A stretch of 64,000 bases of DNA. It comes from JACCXG01 sp963785755. Lineage in GTDB: Bacteria; Acidobacteriota; Vicinamibacteria; Vicinamibacterales; 2-12-FULL-66-21. Both the position numbers and the translations under genes were made by a program. Under the pieces are notes generated by a model. It searched no databases, was not told where the DNA came from, and worked only from the letters and a program-made list of their open reading frames with translations. The DNA lies in NCBI GenBank assembly GCA_963785755.1, contig CAWAXG010000040.1:62001-126000 (forward strand), read 5' to 3'. This document shows, one piece after another, positions 10,361 through 21,391 of this stretch (position 1 is its first letter; every line of letters starts with the position of its first letter).

Positions 10361-10532
10361 GATTCTTCACATCCTACCAAAGCCACCTCGAATTGGGACC
10401 GAGTCTGCGCGGTCCCTGGGCTTCGCCTCCAGCTGGTGACATGCGAGAGGCAGCACGATCCAGGTAGAATGCGGCGGCTGACATGCCGCAGCCGGCAACC
10501 CCGGCCGGCGTCACATTCGCCTGAGATTCGAC

Positions 10533-11531
10533 GTGCGACTGCCTCAACGGTCGGTTCGACTCGGTCTCGACGCCTACAGCCTCCGCTCGCAGGGCTGGAC
10601 CGCGTTCCAGCTGCTGGAGTTCTGTGCCGCGAAGAGCCTGAACGTCCTGCACTTCAGCGAGATTCGTTTTCTCGGCAGCCTCGAGCGCGATCATCTGAAG
10701 CGGGTCCGGGCGTACGCCAGCGAGCTCGGGCTCGACCTCGAAATCGGCATGCGCTCGATCTGCCCGAGCTCCACGATCTTCAACCGGGCGGCAGGCACGG
10801 CGGAAGCCCAGCTGACGAGCGTGATCGAGGCCGCTCCTCACGTCGGGTCTCCCATCGTGCGCTGCGTGCTGGGCAGGTTCAGCGATCGATCCGAACCTGG
10901 AGGCATCGAGAGGCGCATCGATGACACGATCAGGGTGCTGAAAAGCGTCCGCGCCCGCGTCGTCGATGCCGGGCTGAAAATCGCGGTCGAGAACCACGCC
11001 GGCGACATGCAGGCCCGCGAACTGAAAGACCTGGTGGAAGAAGCAGGCTCCGACTTCGTCGGCGTCTGCCTGGATTCGGGCAACTCGCTCTGGGCGATCG
11101 AGGATCCGCACCTCGCGCTCGACGTGCTCGCGCCTTACGTCCTGACGAGCCATCTCCGCGACGGCGTCGTGTGGAACACGCCGGAGGGGGCGGCGGTGTC
11201 GTGGACGCGCATGGGCGAGGGCCGCGTCGGCATCGAGGACTACATTCGCAGGTTCATCGAGCTCTGTCCCGCCTCCGCCGTGTCGCTCGAGGTCATCGTC
11301 ACCGACGAACCGCGCATCCTGGCGCATCACGATCGCGGCTTCTGGGATGCGTACCGGCGCATGCCCGCATGGGAGTTCGCCCGCTTCCTGTCGCTGGCGG
11401 ATCGGGGTGCGCCGTCCGAGCGCCGGGCGCCGGCCGCCGGCGAAGCGCTGGCTGCCCGGGAGCTCGCCGACGTCGAAGCGAGCATTGGATGGACCCGCGC
11501 GCTGCTCGAGCGGATCGTTCACCCGGGCTGA
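10533..11531 (+). CDS. Sugar phosphate isomerase/epimerase-like TIM barrel (AP endonuclease 2 fold)
   Basis: 332 residues from a GTG start. The fold signature is a xylose-isomerase-like barrel, with metal-ligand candidates in order: E in AVENHAGD, D in CLDSGN, H in TSHLRDG and E in SLEVIV. These match the divalent-metal site of the AP_endonuc_2 superfamily. The last 60 residues are a helical tail. The substrate is not predictable; such genes often serve inositol or rare-sugar catabolism. No partner gene adjoins it. Confidence 0.8.
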   Translation: MRLPQRSVRLGLDAYSLRSQGWTAFQLLEFCAAKSLNVLHFSEIRFLGSLERDHLKRVRAYASELGLDLEIGMRSICPSSTIFNRAAGTAEAQLTSVIEAAPHVGSPIVRCVLGRFSDRSEPGGIERRIDDTIRVLKSVRARVVDAGLKIAVENHAGDMQARELKDLVEEAGSDFVGVCLDSGNSLWAIEDPHLALDVLAPYVLTSHLRDGVVWNTPEGAAVSWTRMGEGRVGIEDYIRRFIELCPASAVSLEVIVTDEPRILAHHDRGFWDAYRRMPAWEFARFLSLADRGAPSERRAPAAGEALAARELADVEASIGWTRALLERIVHPG

Positions 11532-11547
11532 GCGCGCGCTGCCGGCG

Positions 11548-11718
11548 TCATTCCCAGTACCAGACGAAGATCACACCCTGGCCGCCGCTGTCCGCGTGCG
11601 CGACGGAAATGTTGATCAACCGGTCACGTCCCACCTCGCTGGCGAATGCGGCCGCCTCCTCGCAGAGCGAATCCCAGGACTTGAACGTGCTCTTGAAGAG
11701 CTGGTGTTTCACCTGCAT
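11548..11718 (-). CDS. Small conserved protein ending in VWYWE
   Basis: 56 residues from the ATG at 11718. A GGAGG lies five bases upstream and actually overlaps an earlier in-frame ATG (11730), so 11718 decides the start. The sequence (KHQLFKSTFKSWDSLCEEAA, then GRDRLINISVAHADSGGQG) ends in VIFVWYWE, a tail I recognise from small bacterial proteins of unknown function. There is one cysteine and no membrane segment. It sits convergent to the TIM-barrel gene. Confidence 0.65.
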   Translation of the reverse strand: MQVKHQLFKSTFKSWDSLCEEAAAFASEVGRDRLINISVAHADSGGQGVIFVWYWE

Positions 11719-11841
11719 GCCTGCCTCCATGGGCTGAGCTCCGGCTCTCCGAGCCGCGGTGCGCGAGGAAATGCCGGCGCGGGCTCGTGGAGCCGTGATT
11801 GACGATCTCCTGATCAGGATATCGAGGGTGGGGATCGCCGG

Positions 11842-13668
<1,827 letters not shown>

Positions 13669-13721
13669 CGGGGCGGAGTGTATCAAAATAGGCGGGCACA
13701 TCCATTGCAGTCGAGGCAACA

Positions 13722-16700
13722 ATGGCAAGAGTTCGCGTTGTAATTGCGTGGTGTTTCCTTCTCCTACTCCCGGCCACCGCCTTCGCGCAGGGCGGGTACT
13801 TCGGCCGTAACAAAGTTCAGTACCGCGAGTTCGATTTCCAGGTGCTGAAGACCGAACATTTCGACATCTACTTCTATCCCGAGGAAGAGGAAGGCGCGCG
13901 AATGACCGCCCGGATGGCCGAGCGCTGGTACGCGCGGCTGTCCAAGCTGTTGAATCATCAGCTGCGCGGCCGGCAGCCGTTGATTCTCTACGCCAGCCCC
14001 TCGCACTTCTGGCAAACCACGGCGATCCAGGGGGAAATCGGGGAAGGGACGGGTGGCGTGACCGAAGCCTACAAGCGGCGGGTCATCCTGCCGCTGGCCG
14101 GCCCTCTCCAGGCCACCGACCACGTGCTCGGACACGAGCTCGTGCACGCATTCCAGTACCACATCACGAACACGAACGTGAGCCAGGGCGCCGCCGGCGC
14201 GCTGTCCCTGCCGTTGTGGTTCATCGAGGGCATGGCCGAGTACCTCTCGATCGGTCCCGTCGATCCGCATACGGCCATGTGGCTGCGGGAGTCGACGCGC
14301 ACCGAGAGGCTCCCGGCCATCAAGGATCTCGACAATCCCCGCTACTTCCCGTATCGCTACGGCCACGCATTCTGGGCCTACATCGGCGGCCGCTTCGGCG
14401 ACGAAGTCGTGGGAGACATGCTCCGGGCGGCCGTCGCCACGCGCGGCGGCTACGAAACGGCAATCGAAGGCGTGCTCTCGGTGAAGACCGAAGAACTGTC
14501 GAAAGAGTGGCAGGCCGCAATCTTCGACGCCTACCGGCCAATCGCCGAAGTCACGAAGATGCCAGCCGACATCGCCCGCGTCGTGGTCAAGAAAAAGCGG
14601 GAGCGGGAGCTCAATGTCAGCCCCGAGCTGAGCCCAGACGGCAGCCGCGTAATGTTCTTCTCCGAGCGCGACTTGTTCTCGATCGATCTTTACGTCGCCG
14701 ACACAAAGACCGGGGAGGTCATCCGCAAGGTCACCGATACGGCGACCGATGCCCACACCGAAAGTCTGCAGTTCCTCGGGTCCGCGGGTTCGTGGGATCC
14801 GACCGGCAAACTCTTCGTCGTCCCTGGTATCAACAGAGGACAATCGGTGCTCACAATTCTGGACGTCGATCGCGGCAAGACCGAGCGGGAGATCCGCCTG
14901 CCTGAGGTCGCCGAGATCCTGAACCCGACCTGGTCGCCTGACGGCAAACGGATCGCCTTCTCGGGCCTGGTCGGTGGCTTCAACGACCTGTTCGTCTTCG
15001 ATCTCGACGCGGGCACGTCCCGGCGGCTCACCACGGACACGTTCGCCGAGCTCGATCCCGCGTGGTCACCGGACGGCCGCCGTCTGGCGTTCAGCACGGA
15101 TCGCTTCACCACGAATCTGCAGGCGCTCGAGGCCGGCCATCTGCGTCTCGCCATCATGGACGTCGCGTCGGGCGAGGTGAAGGCGGCGGGAGGCTTCGAA
15201 GGGGCCAAGAACATCAGCCCGCAGTGGGCGGCTGATGGGAACTCGCTGTTCTTCCTGTCGGATCGCGGCGGCGTCACGAACGTCTATCGCCTCGCCCTCG
15301 ACGGCACGGCGACGCAGCTGACCAACATGCTGACGGGCGCGAGCGGCATCACGGCCCTGAGCCCGGCGCTGTCGGCCGCAGCGGGCCGCGTCGTGTTCAG
15401 CGCGTACGAAAACGACGGCTACACGATCTATTCGCTCGACACGCCCGAGCAGCTCGCGGGCACGACGCCGGTGGATCTGCCGACAAACGCCGCGGTCCTC
15501 CCGCCACGACGCGCGGGTACCGGGCCGGTCTATGCGGCGGTCACGAACGAGACGCAGGGACTGCCGCCCGCCGAGGCTGCCGAGACGCCGGCTGAAGAGT
15601 ACAAGCCGAAGATGGGTCTCGACTTCGTTGGTCAGCCGTCCGTCGCCGTGGGCGTCGATCCGTTCGGCACCTACGCGGCCGGAGGCGTGTCGTTCGTGTT
15701 CAGCGACATGCTCGGCATACACACCGTCGCCGCCGGCGCGAACGTCTCGAGCCGATTCGACGAGTTCGGCGGGACGCTGATGTACCTGAACTCCAAGCAC
15801 CGCTGGAACTGGGGCGTCTCGCTCAATCAAACGCCTTATGTGGCGCGGGCGTTCGATGCCGGCTTCGCGGTCGTGCAGGGGCAACAGGTGTACATCGAGA
15901 ACGAGTACCGCCTGCTGCAGATCGATCGGTCGCTCACCGGCATGATTTCCTACCCGTTCAGCAAGGCGCATCGCGTGGAGCTCGGCGGCGGCTTCAGGCA
16001 AATCGGGTTCAAGCAGGACGTCACGGCCCGGCTGTACGATTTCAACAGCGGCCAGCAGCTGGCCGAAGAAAAGACCGAGATCTCGAATGAGCCGTTGATG
16101 AATCTCGGCGAAGCCTCGACCGCGCTCGTGTGGGATACGTCGATTCAAGGCGCCACGAGCCCGATCAGGGGCAGCCGCTATCGTCTCGAGTTCTCGCAGA
16201 GCGCCGGTTCGCTGACCTATTCGGGCGCACTGGCGGACTTCCGCAACTATTGGATGTTCAAGAAGCCGTATACCTTCGCGGTGCGTGGGATGTACTACGG
16301 CCGGTTCGGCTCGGATGCCGAGGACCAGCGGCTGCCGGCGTTGTACATCGGATATCCGGGTCTCGTGCGCGGCTACGACTCGAATGATTTCGACGCGCGA
16401 GACTGCGAACAGACCGCCACCTCGTCATGCGAGCTGTTCGATCGGTTGATCGGCAGCCGCGTGGCCATTGCCAACGCGGAGTTCCGCTTCCCGTTGTGGA
16501 GCGCGTTCGGCGGTGACAGCTTCTATGGTCCGCTGCCCGTCGAAGTCGCGTTGTTCGGGGATGCGGGTGTGGCCTGGGGAACCGGCACGGTCCTCGGCAT
16601 CACCGACAGCGGCGTGTTCGGTCAGGTCGAAAACAAGGATCCGGTCGCCAGCTACGGTGTCGCTGTCCGCGCGAACCTGTTCGGATTCGCCGTCGCCGAA

Positions 16701-16775
16701 ATCGACTACGTCCGGCCAGTGCACCGCCCGGGACGCGGGTGGGTCTGGCAGTTCAACCTGAGGCCGGGGTTCTAA
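13722..16775 (+). CDS. Gluzincin-like metalloprotease / TolB-type propeller / outer-membrane barrel fusion
   Basis: 1017 residues with a signal peptide (VVIAWCFLLLLPATAFA). Residues 30-280 look like a peptidase_MA-type gluzincin: HELVHAFQYH (HEXXH at 138-142) with the third ligand Glu169 in WFIEGMAEY. Residues 290-600 carry PD40/WD40-like propeller repeats (LNPTWSPDGKRIAFSG, LDPAWSPDGRRLAFSTD, ISPQWAADGNSLFFLSD). From about 645 there is an Omp85/surface-antigen-like barrel (GYPGLVRGYDSNDF, VALFGDAGVAWG) ending in Phe, as in BAM substrates. No POTRA domains are seen. It would place a protease and propeller at the outer membrane (inference). It is divergent from cstA. Confidence 0.85.
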   Translation: MARVRVVIAWCFLLLLPATAFAQGGYFGRNKVQYREFDFQVLKTEHFDIYFYPEEEEGARMTARMAERWYARLSKLLNHQLRGRQPLILYASPSHFWQTTAIQGEIGEGTGGVTEAYKRRVILPLAGPLQATDHVLGHELVHAFQYHITNTNVSQGAAGALSLPLWFIEGMAEYLSIGPVDPHTAMWLRESTRTERLPAIKDLDNPRYFPYRYGHAFWAYIGGRFGDEVVGDMLRAAVATRGGYETAIEGVLSVKTEELSKEWQAAIFDAYRPIAEVTKMPADIARVVVKKKRERELNVSPELSPDGSRVMFFSERDLFSIDLYVADTKTGEVIRKVTDTATDAHTESLQFLGSAGSWDPTGKLFVVPGINRGQSVLTILDVDRGKTEREIRLPEVAEILNPTWSPDGKRIAFSGLVGGFNDLFVFDLDAGTSRRLTTDTFAELDPAWSPDGRRLAFSTDRFTTNLQALEAGHLRLAIMDVASGEVKAAGGFEGAKNISPQWAADGNSLFFLSDRGGVTNVYRLALDGTATQLTNMLTGASGITALSPALSAAAGRVVFSAYENDGYTIYSLDTPEQLAGTTPVDLPTNAAVLPPRRAGTGPVYAAVTNETQGLPPAEAAETPAEEYKPKMGLDFVGQPSVAVGVDPFGTYAAGGVSFVFSDMLGIHTVAAGANVSSRFDEFGGTLMYLNSKHRWNWGVSLNQTPYVARAFDAGFAVVQGQQVYIENEYRLLQIDRSLTGMISYPFSKAHRVELGGGFRQIGFKQDVTARLYDFNSGQQLAEEKTEISNEPLMNLGEASTALVWDTSIQGATSPIRGSRYRLEFSQSAGSLTYSGALADFRNYWMFKKPYTFAVRGMYYGRFGSDAEDQRLPALYIGYPGLVRGYDSNDFDARDCEQTATSSCELFDRLIGSRVAIANAEFRFPLWSAFGGDSFYGPLPVEVALFGDAGVAWGTGTVLGITDSGVFGQVENKDPVASYGVAVRANLFGFAVAEIDYVRPVHRPGRGWVWQFNLRPGF

Positions 16776-16778
16776 CGT

Positions 16779-16840
16779 CCTACGTGCAACGGGCTGCGTG
16801 CTCACGTGCTCGTGCTACGTGCTACGTGCTCGGGCTTTTC
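16779..16840. repeat. Low-complexity repeat of the word CTACGTGCT
   Basis: The spacer between two convergent genes is built from variants of ACGTGCT/CTACGTGC repeated about six times without a fixed period. I see no terminator hairpin with a T-run here. Confidence 0.6.
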
Positions 16841-16841
16841 G

Positions 16842-19496
16842 TTACTCCGCCTTGAGCGCAGACAACGGATCGACGCGCGTCGCCCGGTAGGCGGGCGGCG
16901 CGCTGGCGGCGATGGTGGTGGCCAGCACGATCAGCGTCGTCGCGCATATCGTCAACGGGTCGGCCGGAGAGACGTTCACCAGCAGGCCGCCGAACAGTGG
17001 CGCGCTCAGCGCTCCCAGGACAATCCCCAATACCACTCCTAACGCTGCCAGCATTCCGTTGCCGCCGACGACCACGCGGACAATGTGAGCGCTGGGTGCG
17101 CCGATGGCGCGGCGGATCGCCATCTCGCGGGAGCGCTGCACGACGATGTACGAGATCAAGCCGTAAACGCCCATCGTTGCGAGGAGCGCGCCGAGCAGGC
17201 CAAATCCACCCGTGACCAGTGCGCCGACGCGCGCCGGGATCACCGCCACTGCGACGGCATCGCTCATGAGTTGAAGCTGGGGCGCCGAGCCGGGCACGAG
17301 CTGCTGAAGTTCACGGCGGATTCGTTCGGCGGTGCCGCGGGGATCCGAGGTTCGCACGTGCAGCGTCGGCTCGTACAGCGCCGGATTCTGTCGAAACGGG
17401 AGATAGACGGTCGGCGACGTCGCCTCGCCAAGCGTCCAGTACTTGCTGTCGCGGACGATGCCCACGATCTCGATGGTCCGATCTCCGTATCTGATCTGCT
17501 GGCCGATCGCGGCTCCGTTCCAGAAGATCCGGGCGAGCGTCTGGTTCACGATCGCGACCAGCGGCGATCCGGTCCGATCCTGCCAGGTGAAGTCGCGTCC
17601 GGCGATGAAGGGAATCCGCACCGTGTCGAACCAGCCGGGGCCGAGGCGGCTGGCGACGACCCACTGACCAGGGACATCCCTCGGCGAATCCAGCTTCGAT
17701 ACCCTGAATCGTTCGTTTCCGAGCAGCGCAAGCGGGACGACCGAGGACCATCCGGCGGCCTCGACCCCCGGGATTTCCCGAACGCGGTCGTGCAACTCCA
17801 CGAAGGCGGAGTCCACCCGCTCGATTGCCCCAGGCCCGTCGTCTGCGAGGCGGACCTCCGCCAGGAGAACGCCAGCAGGATCGAAGCCGGCATCAACAGA
17901 ATTCGCGTGCATGAGGCTGCGCGCGAACAGGCCGCTCCAGAAGATGAGCAGCGCGCTCACCGCGACCTGCGCCACGATCAGCGCCTGGCGGAAGCGCTGG
18001 CGCGTCGATCCGCCGCCCGCGTCGGGCTTCAACGAGTCGACCAGTCGAATACGCGATGCACGCCGGGCGGGCGCGAGGCCGAAGAGGATTGCGCAGGCTA
18101 CCGAAATGCCCAGGGTGTAGGCCACGACCCGGACGTCCATGACCAGATTCAGTTCGATCGGAACGGGGAGCCTGGTGACTGCCTGCGCCAGCAGCGATGT
18201 GAGCGTCACGGCAACTGCGAGCCCGAGACCTCCACCGATGACCGCGACGATCAGGCTCTCGGTCAACAGCTGCCGGATCAACCGGCCGCGCCAGGCGCCA
18301 AGCGACAGACGGACCGCGATCTCCTGAGCGCGCGCGGCGGCGCGTCCGAGCAGCAGCCCGGCGAGGTTGGCGCAGCTGATGAACAGCACGAAGCCGGCGA
18401 CGACCGTCATGAATCCGATGAACATGAACACCGGCAGCAGCGTGTTCCCGATGCCGCGGTAAAGGCCGATCCCGCTGGCAGGAAAGACATCGATGGCGGT
18501 GAACCGCTGGTTGATCTGTGGATGCTCCTGGGCCAGCTGTGCGCCGATCACGCGCATCGCGGCGAGTGCCTCCTCGATCGAAGTGCCGGGCCTCAACCTC
18601 CCGAACGCCTCGAACCGCGACAGGGCTCGATCCTGGGCGAGGCCGCGGTGCGCACCGTGCAGATCGAGCGGCATCCACAGGTCCCGCGACAATCCGGCTG
18701 GCGCGATGCCGCCGAACGTCCGCGGCATGACCGCGACGATCTCTCGCCGGCTGCCGCTGATGGTGATCGACTGGCCGATGATCGATGGCGACGCCCCCAG
18801 GCGCGAGCGCCACAATCGCTCGCTGAGGACGACGACGTCGGCCCGTTGATCGTCGGGCTGAGGCGTGCGGCCCATCAGCGGCGTCGCCCCGAGCACGCTG
18901 AAGTAGTTCATCGAGACGAGACCGGAGACGAGGCGCAGCGGCAGCGGTTCGACGCTGACCGAGACCGAGGTCTGCCCCTGGGCGACAATGTCCGTGAACA
19001 CTGCGTTGCGGCGTCGCAGATCCTCGAGGTTGAGCCATGACACGGTGCTCTCGCCGGTGTGGATGCGCGCGAGCTGCTCGGGCGCCCGGATCGGCAGCGG
19101 CCGGAAGAACATGGCATTGACCAGGCTGAACAACGCCGTATTCCCACCGATGGCGACCGCGAGGGTCAGGATGGCGGCAGTCGAGAATCCCTTGTCCCGC
19201 CACAACAGTCTCAGCCCGTAGGTCAGGTCCTGCCACAGCTCGGCCGCGAATCGCCCCACTCCTCGCCGGCGTTCGACGCGCTCGTCATGTTTCGTGAGCA
19301 ACGCGACCGAGCGATTCAGGTTGCCGAATTCGCGCAGCGCCTGCCGGCGGGCCTCCGCGGCGGTCGCGCCTTGCGACATCAAGTCCCGCGTCCGCATCTC
19401 GAGATGAAACGCGAGCTCGTCGTTGACGTCGGTCCTGACGTCCGGCTTCGATCGCGTGGGGAATCGGAACAGGCGGCGGATGCCAGCAGGTCTCAT
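16842..19496 (-). CDS. ADOP-type ABC transporter permease (MacB/FtsX fold, duplicated)
   Basis: 884 residues from ATG 19496, seven bases after the PadR stop. The N-terminal cytoplasmic helix (RTDVNDELAFHLEMRTRDLM, EARRQALREFGN) is typical of acidobacterial duplicated orphan permeases. Two MacB-like periplasmic domains each precede FtsX helices (LTLAVAIGGNTALFSLVNAM; LIVAQVAVSALLIFWSGLFA; VYGLISYIVVQRSREMAIRR). No ATPase gene is adjacent, consistent with the orphan name. MacB relatives act as mechanotransducers for efflux; the substrate is unknown. Confidence 0.92.
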   Translation of the reverse strand: MRPAGIRRLFRFPTRSKPDVRTDVNDELAFHLEMRTRDLMSQGATAAEARRQALREFGNLNRSVALLTKHDERVERRRGVGRFAAELWQDLTYGLRLLWRDKGFSTAAILTLAVAIGGNTALFSLVNAMFFRPLPIRAPEQLARIHTGESTVSWLNLEDLRRRNAVFTDIVAQGQTSVSVSVEPLPLRLVSGLVSMNYFSVLGATPLMGRTPQPDDQRADVVVLSERLWRSRLGASPSIIGQSITISGSRREIVAVMPRTFGGIAPAGLSRDLWMPLDLHGAHRGLAQDRALSRFEAFGRLRPGTSIEEALAAMRVIGAQLAQEHPQINQRFTAIDVFPASGIGLYRGIGNTLLPVFMFIGFMTVVAGFVLFISCANLAGLLLGRAAARAQEIAVRLSLGAWRGRLIRQLLTESLIVAVIGGGLGLAVAVTLTSLLAQAVTRLPVPIELNLVMDVRVVAYTLGISVACAILFGLAPARRASRIRLVDSLKPDAGGGSTRQRFRQALIVAQVAVSALLIFWSGLFARSLMHANSVDAGFDPAGVLLAEVRLADDGPGAIERVDSAFVELHDRVREIPGVEAAGWSSVVPLALLGNERFRVSKLDSPRDVPGQWVVASRLGPGWFDTVRIPFIAGRDFTWQDRTGSPLVAIVNQTLARIFWNGAAIGQQIRYGDRTIEIVGIVRDSKYWTLGEATSPTVYLPFRQNPALYEPTLHVRTSDPRGTAERIRRELQQLVPGSAPQLQLMSDAVAVAVIPARVGALVTGGFGLLGALLATMGVYGLISYIVVQRSREMAIRRAIGAPSAHIVRVVVGGNGMLAALGVVLGIVLGALSAPLFGGLLVNVSPADPLTICATTLIVLATTIAASAPPAYRATRVDPLSALKAE

Positions 19497-19503
19497 CGTG
19501 CCC

Positions 19504-19836
19504 TCATGCGGGTTCGAGCACCCGCACCATGGCGGCCGCGTAGCGCTTCCACGTGGAGATCTCGGACTTGAGATGCGCCCGGCCGTCCGGCGTGAGGCTG
19601 TAGTACTTCGCGCGGCGGTTGTTGTCGGAGAGGCCCCATTCCGACTCGATCCAGCCCTTGGCCTCGAGCCGATGCAGGGCCTGATACAGCGCCGCATCTT
19701 CGATCGTCAGCACGCCGTCGGTGCGTTCCCGCACCCAGCGCGACACGGCGTAGCCGTGCGCAGGCGCGGGTTGCAGGGCGCGAAGGATCAGCAGGTCAAC
19801 GGTTCCCTGAAGGAGTGTCAGCGCGCTGGAGCTCAC
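19504..19836 (-). CDS. PadR-family transcriptional regulator
   Basis: 110 residues: a winged helix with LLQGTVDLLILRAL, HGYAVSRWV, ALYQALHRLEAKGWIESEW and AKYYSLTPDGRAHL, the full PadR pattern. A short C-terminal helix would mediate dimerisation. It directly precedes the ADOP permease (7-bp gap), the standard PadR-ADOP arrangement, and probably represses that pair in response to a small molecule (family-based inference). Confidence 0.95.
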   Translation of the reverse strand: MSSSALTLLQGTVDLLILRALQPAPAHGYAVSRWVRERTDGVLTIEDAALYQALHRLEAKGWIESEWGLSDNNRRAKYYSLTPDGRAHLKSEISTWKRYAAAMVRVLEPA

Positions 19837-19884
19837 CTCCCTCCTTACGGGCAGGCGGCGTCCGAGGTTCCCCTAATGGCGTGA

Positions 19885-19985
19885 GGGGGCAGAACGCAAG
19901 TGGGCAAGTACCAAGTGGCAAGTGGCAAAGATCTTCATGTCGTTCCGTTGCACTTGTTCCTTGGTACTTGATACTTGAGGACCTT
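19885..19985. repeat. Inverted and tandem short-word repeat (AAGTGGCAAGTACC type)
   Basis: The left part holds repeats of CAAGT with the word CAAGTACCAAG; about 50 bp later the reverse complement CTTGGTACTTG appears. The element occupies the spacer upstream of the padR gene and downstream of the DinB gene. It could form a cruciform; no coding signal is seen. Confidence 0.6.
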
Positions 19986-20061
19986 TCAGAGTGTCGATGG
20001 GTTCCTGGCGGGCGGGTCAGCGAGGCGGAGCCAGGTCGGCTTGCAGCCGGTACATCAGGCC

Positions 20062-20547
20062 TCAGGAAATACTCGCCAGCTGCTTCAGATGATGGATGTC
20101 GTGACCGGCCATCTGTGCCGCGATCCACCAGACGGTCAGCGTTCCGTACTCGGGGTGCGAAAACCGGCGTGCCCGCTGATCCGGCGTCAGCCGCCTCCAC
20201 ATTTCGAGATTCATCCGCCGGAGCGAGACATACGCGTCGAGCGCGACCTTCGCGCTGGTGCGATCGTCGATCGGCATCCAGACGTCCTGCGAAAAAGCCT
20301 GTGCGGTATAGCCATCCTCGGTGAGCGCAAATCGGGCCCGGGTCGTCAGCGCCAGCTCGGTCTGCGCGAGATGGACAAGGATCTGCCGCGCTGTCCACTT
20401 GCCCGGCGCATAGGACCGTTCGAACTGGACGTCGGTCCACGAATTCACGAGCGCCTGGATCTTGCCGGGCGTGTGGCCGAGGGCGTCCAGCGGCTCACGG
20501 TCCCCGAGGTCGGCGCCGTATGGGTTGGGCGGGATTTCAGAGGGCAT
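20062..20547 (-). CDS. DinB-family protein
   Basis: 161 residues from ATG 20547 (MPSEIPPNPYGADLGDREPL). A four-helix DinB-2 pattern is visible, with metal-site histidines in WTARQILVHLAQTE and GHDIHHLKQL. DinB-like proteins are metal-dependent thiol transferases or damage-responsive proteins of mostly unknown substrate. The open frame continues upstream but into repeat-derived sequence, so the shorter start is preferred. Confidence 0.8.
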   Translation of the reverse strand: MPSEIPPNPYGADLGDREPLDALGHTPGKIQALVNSWTDVQFERSYAPGKWTARQILVHLAQTELALTTRARFALTEDGYTAQAFSQDVWMPIDDRTSAKVALDAYVSLRRMNLEMWRRLTPDQRARRFSHPEYGTLTVWWIAAQMAGHDIHHLKQLASIS

Positions 20548-20655
20548 GGCTTTCAATGATCCGCTTGAAGGGAATGGTTGACAACTCCCAACCTCCAACT
20601 CCCAATTCCCAAGCGCGCTCGTCCGGTCGGCTGACGATCGCGTACCGCGCTGTAT

Positions 20656-21177
20656 GTGGTTCATCAACTGATCGCCACGGTCCGGTTGATGAACAGGCTG
20701 CTCGACAACTCGCAGCAGCCCTGGCCCGGCCGGCTGGATGTCGCGTTTCCCGAGATACCCAAGGAGCCGGCGAGAACCGGCAGCCGCCTGTATCTGTTGA
20801 CCCTTCCGTTTTCGCGCTGGGTTGCCGTGAATGCCCACAGGACCGGCACGCTGGTGGTGGGCACGTTGCTCGCGAGCGTGCGAACGACGACGGCCGCGAT
20901 TGCAGCGGAGCAGTATCGGCAGAGCCACGGCGGCGAGCCGCCATCGAAGCTCGACGATCTCGTGCCGGCTCACCTCCCGGCCGTCCCGGTCGATCCGTTC
21001 AGCGGCGGCGCACTGCGTTACCAGCGCGACGCCGTGGGCTACACGATCTACAGCCTCGGCGAAAACCAGAAGGACGATGGCGGCAGGGATGCGCGAATGC
21101 ACCTCCGCCGCCGTTGGGGTCCGAACCAGATGCAGGACCAGCCGGCGGACATTGGCGTCATCGTTCGATTCAAGTGA
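20656..21177 (+). CDS. C-terminal fragment of a pseudopilin-like hypothetical protein
   Basis: 173 residues from a GTG. The C-terminal half (TTTAAIAAEQYRQSHGGEPP, LDDLVPAHLPAVPVDPFSGG, LRYQRDAVGYTIYSLGENQKDDGG) is the type II secretion pseudopilin-like tail I know from larger Acidobacteriota and Planctomycetes proteins. There is no signal or N-terminal domain, and the region before it is repeat sequence, so it may be a 5'-truncated remnant rather than an intact gene. Confidence 0.5.
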   Translation: MVHQLIATVRLMNRLLDNSQQPWPGRLDVAFPEIPKEPARTGSRLYLLTLPFSRWVAVNAHRTGTLVVGTLLASVRTTTAAIAAEQYRQSHGGEPPSKLDDLVPAHLPAVPVDPFSGGALRYQRDAVGYTIYSLGENQKDDGGRDARMHLRRRWGPNQMQDQPADIGVIVRFK

Positions 21178-21235
21178 GCGGCTGGATCGCTCTCGACGCT
21201 GACATAATCCTCACGACGGGCCGCCGCAGGAGGCT

Positions 21236-21376
21236 TGGATCGGTTCAAGGGTTCACGTCTTCAGAGGTTCAGCAGTTCCTTTCGATCCAGAACCCCTGAA
21301 CCTGTGAACCCCTGAACCTGTGAACCCCTGAACCTTTTGAACTCCTGAACCCCTGAACCTTTGAACCCTTTGAACC
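21236..21376. repeat. Tandem 16-bp repeat with an inverted left arm
   Basis: The unit AACCCCTGAACCTGTG is repeated at 21291-21306, 21307-21322 and 21323-21338 (last with TTTT), then in shortened forms to 21376. The preceding 21239-21280 holds the same words in reverse complement (GGTTCAAGGGTTCA, GAGGTTCAGCAGTTC), so a long imperfect hairpin is possible. The same word recurs at 50107-50131. Confidence 0.85.
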
Positions 21377-21391
21377 GACAACGATTCGTAA

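Noticed and set aside
17085..19040. Long open frame (651 codons) opposite the ADOP permease
   Set aside because: No hydrophobic or domain pattern; the opposite strand encodes clear MacB/FtsX domains.
21290..21376. CRISPR-like array
   Set aside because: The 16-bp units are directly adjacent with no unique spacers, and there are no cas genes.
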